From NCBI RefSeq assembly GCF_947507565.1, contig NC_089185.1, forward strand, positions 1,674,001 to 1,738,000: DNA of 64,000 nt, read 5' to 3'. The translations under genes were made by a program, and so were the position numbers. Below, piece by piece: positions 33,621-45,353 of this stretch. The stretch comes from Oscarella lobularis (taxonomy: Eukaryota > Porifera > Homoscleromorpha > Homosclerophorida > Oscarellidae). Positions within the stretch are counted from its first letter, which is position 1, and every line of letters begins with the position of its first letter. The notes beneath the pieces were generated by a model. It saw nothing but the letters and a program-made list of their open reading frames with translations, was not told the origin of the DNA and searched no databases.

Positions 33621-33976
33621 GAATAGACCATATTCCTCACGTGCAGCGCGTGACGTCACGACGGTGATCGCTTGTACTACGCATGTACCAAACATAGCCC
33701 GTTCATTACTTTCCGAATTTTGCGATAGCTTGTTTCTAATCGGACGTTCGAAAAGTTAATATCCGTTTGGCATTATAAAGCGTAAATGCACTGATATTAG
33801 AAAAGACGCTTGGTTTGGTAGCTAACCATTTTAACGTTCGATCCGGCAAGGAGAAAGGCCGAAGAAAAATTCCGAAAGTACCGAAAAAGAACTATTAGAA
33901 ACATGCGTAGTGCATTTAATCACCGACACGTGAGACGAGGCACGCAACTACGAAGGGCTAGGAAAATGGTCTATTC
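33621..33976. mobile_element. 356-bp MITE with GAATAGACCATATTCC ends
   Basis: Terminal inverted repeats GAATAGACCATATTCC (33,621-33,636) and GGAAAATGGTCTATTC (33,961-33,976) differ at one position. No ORF inside. Related single ends at 22,277 and 56,210 indicate a family. Confidence 0.75.
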
Positions 33977-34054
33977 GAGAGAATGGCCGAAAAAATGCTT
34001 AAAGAAGAAAAAGCCTGGCGTGTTTAAAACACGCAAACGGTACAGATAAGAGCA

Positions 34055-34178
34055 AATTTCCTTACCCGCTCGACTCGGCTGGAGCACTCCTTTTTGATGC
34101 GGAAAACGTGTCGGTAATTCATGAGACGAAAGTTAGAGCCTGTTTGGAGAGGAAGGGCAGCCTCATTTACGACTTGTG
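34055..34178 (+). CDS. Possible exon or ORF end, unrecognised
   Basis: Open plus frame DKSKFPYPLDSAGALLFDAE then VIHETKVRACLERKGSLIYDL-stop, directly followed by another ORF (34,180-34,419). Composition looks coding but no family is recognised. Confidence 0.2.
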
Positions 34179-34713
34179 AATGAGCGATCGCGCTCTGATC
34201 GGCTTCTCACAATTTAAATACATTTTCGTTACTTTTAACTGGCACGATGCTACGAGTAGCGAGGAAAACCCAGGATGGTGCAAAGTGTACTCTTCACCAA
34301 AAAGGGCATGTTCGCGGCATCAAGACAACTTCTACTGCGTTCCAACGCGACGGTTGTGCACCGCATGGAGCTTCGAAGCATTTCTCGACGAATTTCGAGT
34401 TCCTTACCTATTTCGGTGACTGAGTAGAACGCGTTTCGTAAAGCGTATCCAAGGAATGACAGCTACACGGCTGGTACCAGGGAATAGTCACGTGACAGGG
34501 GAGTTTCATATCTCTCTCTCCTTAATCTCTGACATGAATACCGTATCGGCTGTGACGTAGTGGCTGCTGCCGTACATGCCTTTGTGAAACTGTGGCTTTT
34601 CCCAGCATTATAAGCACCCGAAAGTGAAAAACGAGAGGGTAAGGATTGTATCCGGGTAATCACGCGCTACCAGTAATGTCGGAGCGCGCTCGCGCTATTT
34701 TCTAAAAAATTGC

Positions 34714-35262
34714 TTGTTTTGTCTTGACACAGGTCCAATTCCTCTTCCTCGGGCTCGCGACGTCGTTGTCGGTCTTCGAAAAGCGTCGTCGTGGTCGCTT
34801 TCCGCTTCAGAATCACTTGGAACTAAGCCGGAAGTTTTTCAAGATGGCGGAAGCAGAACGCCTACTTTTTACCGTTCGAATTGTCGCTATTCCCTTCGTC
34901 CGATTCATCGCGGTTCCAGTCGGTTTCGAAATTTTCGACTTAATCATCATCGTTTTGCGGGAGTATTCCTGTCTGAATAGAAGTTTGCCAGAGTTACTCC
35001 GGTTTTTAAATCTGGCAATAGATCTGATCTTGCTAACTACCGTCCTGTTTCGTTACTTCCTATAGTTTTGAGACTGCTGGAAAAACTTGTTTTGGAGACA
35101 TTAAATTGTCATTTTGAGTCGAACTCTATTCTGCCTAATTTCAGATGTAGTTTCAGAAAAGCAAGATCTTCTATTGATGGAGTATCTGTTTTGGAAAATG
35201 ATTTACTAGCGGCCAAGAATCGCAGGCTTAATTCTGGAGCTGTGTTTCTTTATCCCACCCCT
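34714..35262 (+). pseudogene. LINE reverse transcriptase, N-terminal half
   Basis: Plus strand: HHRFAGVFLSE, a TAG at a conserved Trp (34,978-34,980), then KFARVTPVFKSGNRSDLANY, RPVSLLPIVLRLLEKLV, LPNFRCSFRKARSSIDGVSV and NSGAVFL. This is the RT region from 'KxAxVxPIxK...NYRPISLL' to 'GFRxxxST'. It stops before the catalytic FADD/YADD box. Confidence 0.85.
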
Positions 35263-35554
35263 ACCCTCTTCATTAGTTTTTTTTATTTTCGATAGACGTG
35301 CACGCAAGGATCTAAGCCGTTTCGTCCTCAGCGGAAGCGCTTTCCGCGCTCTTCCGCTGCTGCTTCTTCCCTGACGTTCGTCGTGACCGTGTTCTTCTAC
35401 GCCGTTTCTTTTTCACCTGTGCATAGGAGTTAAGAGTTTAGGTAAGGGTGTGTTGTTGTTTGTACCGTCGTTTGCGTGCCATGCGGGTAAATAGACTAGA
35501 CTATTTGTTGGACCATTCGACCGCGCCTTCCTCGATCGCGCTTTCGTATTCTGC

Positions 35555-36320
35555 CTAAATGGGCTCGCTGGGGTATTTCTTTCGCAGGGCTTTCTCCCTG
35601 TCTACGGCGACCTTCTGATCTTGTTCGAGGGTTGCGATTACCTTTAGGTAGTGAGTGACTAGGGAGTCCAGTATTTTGCCGTGATATTCCTTTTTGTGTT
35701 CCGCTAGTATTTGCGCGGTCGAAGAGTCGCGCGGGCGGAACGGATTAATATGTAGGGAGCACGTCATTCCCTTCGGCGGAGCCCAGATGTCGCGTAGCGT
35801 TGGTGTTCGGTGAGGCGCATATGGGCTTTTGTGAGCGCCTTCATGATGTGTATTGAGTATTCTGCGAGGTCTTTACCTCGTCTTTCATTTGTTTTCCCTT
35901 AGTTGTTGGCGTCGATGCCAAGATTGGCTCCGGTGGCGGAGGGAGCAGCAGTTTTGCCAATTTTTTCTCTACGATAGCTCGTAGTTTTTTCTCGAGCAAT
36001 TGCTCGAGAATCTAGACGCCAGCTATACGACGTTTAATGAAGAGATCAACGGCGTTGAGGCCCGCACATTCGCGCTCTTCCTCTTCCTTCTCCTCCTTCC
36101 TCGTCTTTGGCTTTGGAAGGCCTTGGCCTTCGCTTCGTCTTCAAGGATGCCCTCGACATCCTCCATGTCGAGTTGAGCGACAAGTTCGCCCTTTGCTGCA
36201 TCCATTGATGCATCCAATGAATCGTTGCTGCTAGATGAGCTGATTTTGCGCTGGCACACACGAGTTTCATCGATGTGGTCGACTTCTTCAGTGCCAAGTG
36301 AACTCTTTACGCGAGTTGTT
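35555..36320 (-). CDS. Exon candidates of one unknown gene
   Basis: Two minus frames look coding: 36,320-36,023 (KSSLGTEEVDHIDETRVCQR, acidic VEGILEDEAKAKAFQSQRR, basic RRRRKRK, stop after SSLNVV) and 35,767-35,555 (RPRDSSTAQILAEHKKEYHG, stop after SEPI). I found no splice join between them, so they may be two gene ends. No domain recognised. Confidence 0.25.
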
Positions 36321-36545
36321 AGTTTTTATATGATTTTTGTGTTTCAATTTCTTTTATCCAGGGAAGCTCAATTAAAAGGGAGAGGAGAAAGACAGTGAGC
36401 GCGAAGAAAAGAGAAGGAAGATCGGACATGAAGAGGGAAGAACAAGAGAAGGATCAACGGTATGAGGTATAGATTTATTTTTAGCTTCTTAATCATTTTT
36501 AATTTCTTTTAACCAAACTAACAACACAACAAAAATTTCTTCATC

Positions 36546-37264
36546 ATTAGAAATACGCTAACTAAACTCAAAGTTTTAATCAAACTAATATAAACTGAAC
36601 AAAATTGTTTTGAGTACCTTTTTTACTTCTTTTTCTTAGCCCGCATTGGCAATTTCTCTTTTGCGCGATATTTTGCGTGCCTTTCCGACGGTTCGTCGCT
36701 GCCAAACCTTAATATTTGGAGATGCTGCTCTTTCTTTGAAAGGGACTGCGCGGCTCGCAGTGCGTACCCAGAACCGCGCGACGATCTAGGCGCCGACGTA
36801 GAAATGGGCTTGTCGTCATGACTCGTCGGTAGCGCTGCCGGAAGCGTCACGGTTCGATTGCGTGTCTATGGTCGAAGTTATGAGAGCCCACGCACTAAGC
36901 CTCTCGTGACGAAATAATAATGTGCACGCGACCTTACACATGAGGTCTTTAGAGAGGCGATTTTCGGTAACATTTTAAAGATTACGCCTAACCGGTTATG
37001 CAAGCACATTACTAACAATCGGCTGCGCAAAAGCGGGATTGGAAAATTTGCCATATTACTTTTCCTTATAACGGTAGGCACACCTCATCTCTGAATTTTC
37101 TGATCTGAACATGCTTCAGATGGTAGCTTCGTTCAATTTTTGTTTACCCAATTTCTCCTTCCCATTTATGTTCAAAAGATCAAAATTTTGTTAATTTTTG
37201 TTGAATTATTTTTGTTAAGTTGTTAGCTTGATCAAAACTTTGAGTTCACGTACAGTATTTCTAA
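36546..37264. mobile_element. 719-bp inverted-repeat element with a small basic ORF
   Basis: Left end TAGAAATACGCTAACTAAAC then TCAAAGTTTTAATCAAACTAA, and right end TTAGCTTGATCAAAACTTTG then AGTTCACGTACAGTATTTCTA, are inverted copies over at least 41 bp, extending into T-rich arms. Inside, minus ORF 36,850-36,623 (GYALRAAQSLSKKEQHLQIL ... KLPMRAKKKK) has a lysine-rich C-terminus; its role is unknown. Non-autonomous transposon with a passenger or relic ORF. Confidence 0.7.
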
Positions 37265-38409
37265 GATACTTAGGCATATTCCTCGTGTGACGTCGCTGAG
37301 GGCAATATTTGGACATGCTTGCCTTTTCCGACGACTTTCTCTTCTTTTTAGTTTTTAAAATTAAGTTGAGTTTTGAAACCTATTTAGTTGTCGTTATTTC
37401 GAGTTTGTCGACTTGCTTGATGGTCAAGTCGAAGTCTTCTTCGACTTCTTCTGGCTCTACGTTATACGATATGTCGCATTCTGTGATAGTTCTGGGTCGT
37501 AAAGGCTATTTTCAAGTTTTCCGCTCTTGCAAACTTTCTCGATTTCGCATTGCGTTATGACGATAACTTTTTCTCACGTTGTTGCGTTGTGCAGCTTGTC
37601 GCGGATAGAAGACAAAAGCCAAAACTAGCATAGACTAGTTCCTGTTGCTTAGTTCTCCTCCGAAGTACTCCGTATTCTTCCGCTAGGACTTGACTACGCC
37701 TGAAATGCTGGCTGTTTTGGCAATTTTGGCTTCTGAAACGTCGGTAAGGGAGCGTTTGGCCATTGTTTCGATGCGTAACCGGAAATTCTATGAAACTGCT
37801 TATGCGCATGATCGTGTCGGTAAGTAGCGCGCAGTTCAAAAGAAAACGTTGGCGAGATTCCAAAGTAAAATTTAGATTAAGCTTGTGAAGTGTAAGTTTT
37901 TCGGTGTCGTCTTGTAAAGTGTAGAGACGCTGCTCTTCTTCAATTCTTCTTCAAAAAGTAGAATGTCGGATATTCTCCAACCTATGGCAATAGATAGTGG
38001 GAAAGATATGTGGTAAAATTGCATTTTTATTAATAGGTAAATGGTAGGTAAGCGGTAAATTATAAACCTTAATTACCTTCTCAAAGCCGGGTATCAGTCA
38101 AGAGCCTTTTCTATGACGGCTTTTTAATCAGCTAAGGATTTTACTCCCTTCTCGGATTCGTCTAGCAAGCAGCAACTCTTTAGAGAATAAAGGTCTCTGG
38201 GATGGAGAGTTGCATAGCACCTAGTAGGGCAAAAACCTTAATTATACTTCACTGTCTAAATCGTTATTCTTTACCTCTGATTTTCAAGGGATGATTGAAT
38301 ATCCTTTGCGGTAAGATGTCGGAAAGAAGAAGGCAGTGAAATCAGCCATGATGCGCCCATAAGAGACTACAACCGCTCAACGAAATATTCGGTTAGGTGT
38401 CTTATTCCT

Positions 38410-39075
38410 ATTCGTTATCTAACAAAAGTTGCTGTTGGTTGGTAGTGAATTGACGCTCCTTTTTGAAAATTGAGGTTAAGTATGGTTGGACTGATATCAA
38501 TAATTGCTGTAGCGAAGTACAATGCTCGTGACGTTTCCGAAGATGTTGGCCTTTGAATAGTGTGGATGCTGTGGAAATCGTCTACGAGCACCGCCAAATA
38601 ACTTTCTCTTGTCGCATCTTCAAGGAGAGCATCAGTGAGCGTCGTGTTTCCGGTTGCTAGAGATCGTCTAAATTGTCTGATAGTCTTTTGATGGGTGCAT
38701 ATTCTGAGTCGCCGTCCGCATTCTAGCGCAGCCTCCGAGTAACCCGATAGCGAGAGATATAGACCGACGTCATTCATGAACGTTGTGTTCAGCTTGTAAA
38801 AGAAGGCAGTTATGAGTAGCTAAAAAATTAACCGAGTCCTAACCTCATTTCCTAGATAAGCCAATCGGTGAAGTTCTTTAGCAACTCTTGTGCGCCGAAG
38901 TGCAGCTCATCTCTCTGAGTCAAGAGTAGAAGAGTAGCCACTTGTGATATCCTTTTCTATCTGGCTGAAGAGTCTAGGAGAGTTTTCGAAAGTTGCAGCA
39001 CCCTGTTTGCAGTTTAAAGTACTTTCTGCTCTTTTCGCTTCCGCCACCTTCGCCCTCTTTCGGAGCTCTTTATAA
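38410..39075 (-). pseudogene. Mobile-gene family with LVDDFHSIHT motif
   Basis: Minus frame 38,777-38,415: LYLSLSGYSEAALECGRRL, TTLTDALLEDATRES and YLAVLVDDFHSIHTIQRPT followed by TSRALYFATAIIDI. I recall this as a repeated invertebrate family (VDDFHNIHT, TSxAxxMAT) of unknown biochemistry. A likely upstream exon (YKELRKRAKVAEAKRAEST) lies at about 39,070-39,015. Only the N-terminal half is visible. Confidence 0.45.
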
Positions 39076-39524
39076 ACTCTAGCATGAAAAGCGCTACAGG
39101 TTGAAGCAATGTTGTGCGTTTAATTTATTGTACCTTGTGCTTCTTTGTTTGGAGGGGCGATCGCTCACTTCCTTGTCTTTTTTCAGAAGACATTTGACGT
39201 GACGCTAAATTGATTAAAAGAAAATTACTAGAGGCAAAGTTTGATTGCTCCTATTCGTCTATTACACTCTCTTGGCAATTCAGTATCACTTTCGTAGCAA
39301 AGGATATCTCGCTGGAAAGACGCCGACTGTGAACTGCGCCTCTGCGAGACTAGCTCAGCCTTCCGTTCTTTGTTCTGCAACGCCTTTAGGACCTCTTCCA
39401 CAGCAGATGTTTTTATTTCCTGTAGTAGACTTTCGGGATGTCCCTCTCCGATATCTTCGATTTGGTTGCAGGTTCGGGAGGAGCTCTTTCATTCATTTCC
39501 TCCGGATCACTTATGTTCAGATCG

Positions 39525-39810
39525 TCATTGCCAACCGCCGCGGCAGAAGAACGGAAATACTTTAAAGGTGAGCCCGTAAGCAGTTTTTAGCTTTTTTTGT
39601 TGCCATCTCTGTTTTCTCCTTTTCCTGAAACCGAACGTAATACCTTTGTTCGGTTTCGAGCGAGTGGCTGTTGCACTCAGCCAAATAGCGCCTTTGCTTC
39701 TCGTCAAGGATGGCTGAGAGTGCTGATCACCCGACATACAATTGTAACCGTAACATTTCCCAGTTCTGGAAAGTTATCTCTCATGAAATTTTGCAAAGTC
39801 CGCCTTGAAT
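39525..39810 (-). CDS. Unrecognised frames, possibly exons
   Basis: Minus open stretches RRYLAECNSHSLETEQRYYV with RFQEKEKTEMATKKAKN, and SSAAAVGNDDLNISDPEEMN (39,550-39,430), look more like protein than background, but no start, splice junction or domain could be fixed. Nothing else is supportable between 39,080 and 40,370. Confidence 0.15.
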
Positions 39811-40374
39811 GAAATTTCCGTTCACCGAACGAAGACATTTTCTTTCGTCGACGACATATGGAGATTTTATCGTCTGGGCGCTTGCAGATTTCTACATTGA
39901 GAGAATCATCGTGGACGATGATTTCATTCGTACCGCTAAGTGTCAAGCGGTTTTACCGTGTTGAAATAATGCCTGCAATGTTAGGAAAATGGTATACGAG
40001 ACAAAGACCGACGGTGCGACAAGGTGACTATAAAGGCGACTAAGGCGTTGAACAGCGCAGCTTCTGTAAAAAGACGACGTTGAGGGAGATGTGAAGTAAG
40101 AAAGTGGTACCTGTATTATTCAGTAGTTTCATGTGCGATGCCTTTTGAACGCTTGCCCGAAACGAAATGACGAGAGCAGACGTAGGTGTATCGAATCTGT
40201 GTCCTAGTAACTAACACGTGGTATGGCCTGCACCTAGCGTTTTCGCATCTCTGAACCTTCAGGCGGAATCCTGTAGAAGCTCAGAGAGCCAGGAGCGCAG
40301 CGCGACGTGCAGTCCACTTCACCATGTCACCCACTACGGCGTCTACAATAGGTGACGTGCTCTTGTGACGTCAC

Positions 40375-40775
40375 ATGCATATGCCCCATTGGTGACAATC
40401 TATCATGACACAACGTTTCTTTAATCTATTGACGATGAAAGTGTGCGTGGTGGCAAGACAATCCAGCGTTTTTGAGTAAGAAAAGGTGCCGGGATCATGA
40501 TATCCGACTTCATGGAGAAGCAACACGGTTTTTGCAGCTGCTTTTAAACAAGAACGCAGACAAATTGAATAAGAGGCAACAATAACAGCTACAGGACAGG
40601 AGACACTTTTTGTAGCAAGTGAAAGATGCAGTTTCCATAGCCGAGGAAAGGTACAACTCCGAAAATCATACACTTCTTTGGGTATTTGACCACTCCTCAA
40701 ATCATGCGGTTAAAGAAAAAGACGCTCTCGTTGCGTTGCGTAAAGTCGAATTAAACTACGCGCTCCTTTAATTGG
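40375..40775 (+). pseudogene. Uncharacterised DDE family ('HDE...MVSDF') fragment
   Basis: Plus strand: LVTIYHDTTFL, DDESVRGGKTIQRF, GAGIMISDFMEKQHGF and, after slips, KDAVSIAEERYNSENHTLLW then VFDHSSNHAVKEKDALVAL. Same family and order as the fuller copy at 60,530-62,310. Numerous stops. Confidence 0.75.
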
Positions 40776-42004
40776 AAAAGCAAACGCCAAATTTTATAAA
40801 TTTTAATCTTGGTCTCCTTTTTTCAGGCGAAGTGATCTCGAGTTTTCTATGACATAAGCTAAATGTCACACTCATTGTTATCAGTGTAGAAAACCAGCGT
40901 ATCTAATTCTGTTTGCTCCCTACACTTTCGTGTTTCAGCGTTAGTTTTTTAGTGAATCGTCTTCGCTTCTGGTATTCCATTTTTTATAAAAGCACCTTCA
41001 CTTTACGCCACCTCGTTCCAAACAATTTTTGGTGATCGCCAAAGATTGTGGTGACGTCGCTCAAGCACAGCAGCTTCAATGTGCATTGATACCCAACATT
41101 GCCTGAGCGTTTCTCTTGCCCATTTAAATTTTCCTTTAGTTCCAAAATGATACTCCCCAAGGTCCAACGCCAATTATCAACAACTTCGTTTAAATCCGTA
41201 AACCACTAAGCAACGATTTCTGAACTTCGAAAATGTTAATTAGACAACAATATCTTGACAGACGAATCATGACCGCTCTTTTTGTTGATGGCAAATGCTT
41301 CAAACACCACTTTGCTTCACACTGAACAACAAGTTGCAAAAGATGGTAAACTTTTAACATCTAAAACATCGAAAAGTGCAGTACATTTTGCACGTACAAA
41401 GAAAAACGTTACATGGATCGCCTCCTCTTTGACGGCCTCCTTGCGTGCTCGATGCTGCATGCTCGCCCTCGCTTTAGTCATGGATGACGTATAAAATAAA
41501 CCCTATGAAAAGTTTGTTGGTATCCTTTCGCTGTTCTTACGCTAGCTCTTTCTATTTGCGTAGCATGCTGGACCTCAAGGGTCTGAGTGAACCAAGGCGG
41601 TCTGCGGTGATGCGTTGGAATGTGCGTACCCGTGCAATAAAGGCTGGAGACAATGTTGGTAAATGGCTAATTGAGCTCATAATTATTGTTCAATCATTTT
41701 AATAAGCTAAAATTTAATATATGTTGCCCGAACGCAGCCACCCATATAGTCATGCAAATCCTCACACGGATCTTATTCTTCAAACTATGCAGGCGATGGA
41801 CGGTGCAAATGTAAATAAAAAATGCGCCAGCGACTTTCTTGTGTGAAGTCCCTACACAAACCTAAACGGATTATCGTATGAGATTAAGGAAATTTTATTA
41901 TTAATTTTTAGATCATGATGATGTGCAGCAAAACTGCGCCAAAGAAATTTAGCAGAAGTTACCACTTACTTGCAACTTCCCGCGCCGTACGTTGTCTTAT
42001 CATA

Positions 42005-42165
42005 CGAAGAACGACGAAGCTTTCAAAGAAGGACCCTCCAACGCAGGTAACGCTGCCGCCGACGGGAAAGCCGGTTTAGGACCCCTTCTTTTGCAGTTAA
42101 CGCTGCTGCAGGCGAGAAAGCCGACGAAGGATCTCCCTCCACCGCAGTTAATTAACGCTGGCGCC
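42005..42165 (+). repeat. Imperfect tandem repeat, about 50-bp unit, three copies
   Basis: Units of the form AAGGACCCTCC...GCAG(G/T)TAACGCTGC followed by GGAAAGCCG, recurring at about 42,028, 42,080 and 42,132. Partly readable as GPxxxAGNAAADGKA but not convincingly coding. Confidence 0.75.
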
Positions 42166-42297
42166 TCCGCATATACTCTCTATTCACTCTGACTTCGAAT
42201 CCGGACGTTGAGTGCCTTAATTAAATAATCCACTTAGCAATGACACGAGACATCCTTACTGTCTTGCACGCTCTACAGCAGCCATAGTTTGTAGGGA

Positions 42298-43660
42298 ATG
42301 GGGCGCGGTAAACGGGTAACTGCTCGTGAGAAACTGTTAATAGAGCGGTTTCGATCCTTTCTCGTCCATGAAAGTCGAAGTCGGTACTCATTGGCGAAAG
42401 GGCGTGTTTGGGATCGCTTACAGAAAGCTAAAGGCCTTAGTCTTTCAACGCTTAGCAAGATTCACAACGAATTGAAAGCACGAGTTGCGTAATTGACGAT
42501 TCTCCTGCAAAGCGAACTCGCTATCGTACACCGCGCCCAACCCGATAACTGTCGATGATTTTGATCATGCCTGTATTCGGCGAACGTTGCACGACCTGTA
42601 CGAGCGTAAGGAGTGCCCAAAAATCGACTCCCTTTTGGCGGAGCTGAAGAAAAAGGAGTGTTTAGCGGAGGCCGTACAACGCTTCTCAAAGTCAATGGGA
42701 TTTCGTTACTCTGAAACGATAAGGCTTTTTGAAAGAAGAGACTGTCGACACAAGTACCTCCGACATGTGCGGCGGCTATGAGCAGAAGGACGACCAATCG
42801 TTTACTTCGGCGAAACGTGGATCAATGCTCACCAATGCTCACGCTGCACCACAGTGATTGTGGTTTGATGACTCTGGCAAAGGCGGATGAAAAGGCGATC
42901 GGAAAAGGACAGCAGTTAATAATTTTGCATGCAGGTTAGTTAGTATTTTAATGCCATTTTATCATCTTCTAACTCGCTTGATTATAAGGGTACAACAAAG
43001 GGTGGATCGAAGGAGCAAGCCTCGTATTTCGCTTTAAAACAAAGTCAGAAGATTATCATGACGAAATGAACGGAACTCATTTTGTTGAATGGCTCAAGAA
43101 CCAACTTTTACCTAATCTTCCTCCGCATGCAGTTATCATCATTGATAATGCCCCTTACCACAACGTCGTGACCGAAAAGGTTCCAACGAAGTCGTCAAAA
43201 AAGGCCTTAATGCAGGAGTGGCTAACCAGACATACCATTGAGAGGGACAGGCGTGAGTTGAAACGAGAATTATTTGAGAAGACACGAAAAGAGGCCCTCA
43301 GAAAAAATTCGTTATTGACGGAATGGCTAGGGAAAATGATTGTATTGCTCTTCGCTCTCCTGTAGCCCACTGTGAGCTCAATCCGATTGAGATTGTTTGG
43401 TCAAAAGTAAAAGGGTTTCCGAAAAAGAATAACAAAACGTTTAGATTAGCCGACTTAGAAAAGCTGGTTCCTGAAGCATTCGATACCGTGACATCGGACA
43501 TATGGGCAAACTGCTGCGAGCAGGCAATCAAAGAAGAAATAAGTTCTGGGAGTCGGACGGCTTACAAGAAGCTGTCAATCAATTAAGAAGCTGTCAATCA
43601 ATTTCTGATCGAGTTTGGCGATAGCAACCAAGAAGACGACGATCTTGAGTACGTAAGAAA
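42298..43660 (+). pseudogene. Tc1/IS630-type transposase (DDE_3-like), frame-disrupted
   Basis: ATG at 42,298: MGRGKRVTAREKLLIERF and a helix-turn-helix region (SLSTLSKIHNELKA). Then FDHACIRRTLHDLYERKECP, LKKKECLAEAVQRFSKSMGF and IVYFGETWINAHQ (first catalytic region; the family has DETW, here GETW). A 54-bp intron (42,935-42,988) leads to GYNKGWIEGASLVF and DYHDEMNGTHFVEWLKNQLL, then VIIIDNAPYHNV (second Asp) and, shifted, EMARENDCIALRSPV and CELNPIEIVWSKVKGFP (Glu). Acidic tail NQEDDDLEYV. About four frame slips and the D-to-G change argue that it is inactive. An 18-bp direct duplication (AGAAGCTGTCAATCAATT) sits at 43,567-43,602. Confidence 0.85.
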
Positions 43661-44285
43661 GAGCACTTCTCTGTCTTGACGGAGCCGTAACGGACGATGA
43701 TGAGCTTTACGCCGATGATCGCGAACTGCTTTGCATAGACGAATGTGAAAAGTAATCACGTGCAACTTATTACGTGCGTAACTCCCTAATTGAATTATAC
43801 TATATATGGTCAAGTGCCTGTAAACAGTCTCAGATCCAAAAAAGACCGTTGCGTACGCAATCCAAGCATAAGCACATCGCAAATAATTCTTTTCTATGTA
43901 AAATGACTTTTATCCGGGAAAGCCATTGCAGTTTCCTGGAGTTTGAAGTCAGAGTGAATAGATTGTAAGAGGAATTGCATTTAATCCTGTGAAAAATGCA
44001 AGGACTTTCCCTCCAAAAACGATTAGCATGGTTTTAGTACTTTAAATTTTAATACTTTGTAGTCACTTTTTTATTGCCTGCCTGCCTGCTTCTTCTACCG
44101 TACTATTTAAAAAAAATACATTTTACCTTAGTCAAAATGGCCAGATAATCTTCGGAGTCCAGCCTCATCAAGAAACGCTGTTTTCAGTGTCTAAGACGAT
44201 CTTGCACTGATAACTTCCTTAACAGCTTCTGTAGGGAAAGCATTTATCTAACTTTTCATTGTGGCGTTTTTGTTCCACTCTTTTC

Positions 44286-44323
44286 TCCCTCCCTCCCTCC
44301 CTCCCTCCCTCCCTCCCTCCCTC
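44286..44323. repeat. (CCCT)n microsatellite
   Basis: About nine perfect CCCT units. Confidence 0.95.
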
Positions 44324-44559
44324 GTACGGAGTGAATCGCCTCGGTTATCGATGAAGGAAATCATTTTCGACGAAGAAAATCATTTTCAAATCGTCTAAGG
44401 GTCGCAATTTGACCCAATGCACTGAAGCGTCTCAAACGTCGTCTTCTGTAAACAGCAGCTCTTCATAATCCGAGTCGTGACCGGAAGGGGACTCTGGACG
44501 AGGAGGGGGTCTCCTGCAGATGTGGGAGTTTCCTCGACATCGTGGGAGAGACGCTGATC

Positions 44560-45080
44560 CGGCCTGTCCCGACAAAAGGGATAGTCGTTCATTCAGATCG
44601 CGTCCGCATTGAGCGTAGAGATTTCAGCTGTCGCTTCGACGTGCAGAAGCGGATGGGCTCTAGGCTTCGAAAGTGGAAGGGCGACCATCATCGTACCATC
44701 AAAGAGAATGGCAAAAGCGTTGCCGGAGCAAGTCGTCTGACAGATACCATCGTAGACGAGTCATTGAAGTTTATATCATTGAATTAATATTTAAAGTTGC
44801 ACTTTTATTCTTGGAGCAACATTAGTGACGTGGACAGCATGTTCCGCGCCACCCCAAAACCATCCTCTACTACTCCAGCCAACTGTACGGGCCAGCCCAC
44901 GAACAAGCAGTTGACCGCGTGAAAGATGGCCGCCATGATAACATCCACTTCTACGACCACGACTCCTGCCCCCTTGTTGGAGGAACAGCGTCATCAATTT
45001 TTCCCAATTGGCAAGGAGTCGTGGTGCAAATGGCAAAAGGATAAGGCGGCCGGAACAAAAACTTGCGATCCAGACAAGGC
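44560..45080 (+). pseudogene. Mutator-like transposase, central and C-terminal fragment
   Basis: Plus strand: DVQKRMGSRLRKWKGDHHRT then GKSVAGASRLTDTIVDESLK, and after a gap LLEEQRHQFFPIGKESWCKW with QKDKAAGTKTCDPDKA. The pair 'HVQKRMGxRLRxxK ... GxGRLT' and 'CPxGxxSWCKxQ' identify the same family as 30,899-31,960. Ends next to a terminal-type sequence at 45,090. Confidence 0.78.
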
Positions 45081-45087
45081 AAGAATG

Positions 45088-45152
45088 TTAGCCTCGTACC
45101 CAGGCCTCGTCTCCGCTTTCGCTAGTGCGCGCGGAGAGAGGCCTGGGCGCAT
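45088..45152. repeat. MITE-type end (TAGCCTCGTACCCAGGCCTC)
   Basis: TAGCCTCGTACCCAGGCCTC at 45,091 and GAGAGAGGCCTGGG at 45,134 are partly inverted around a CG-rich loop. I recall this end as common in sponge and cnidarian genomes. The GGTCTGGCTACGCGAGACTA at 13,469 has the same style. Confidence 0.55.
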
Positions 45153-45353
45153 ACTACCCCTCGTGACCCCCTACCTCTCCACGTGATTGCCTTATAAGGA
45201 ATCGCGCGTTCATGTCGAATTAAAAACCTTGTCGCCTTTGCCTTCGTGTCACTCTTCTGACTCACGTTCGCCACCTTCCGATGGGGCGTCTCAGGCAGAC
45301 GTACGTTCGACTCGCGTACATCTAGCACGTTATACAGGTCTACTTAGTCAGAA

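Noticed and set aside
40980..41235. Open minus stretch (WFTDLNEVVDNWRWTLG...)
   Set aside because: Reads smoothly for about 75 codons but has no start, splice partner or family; noted only as a possible exon.
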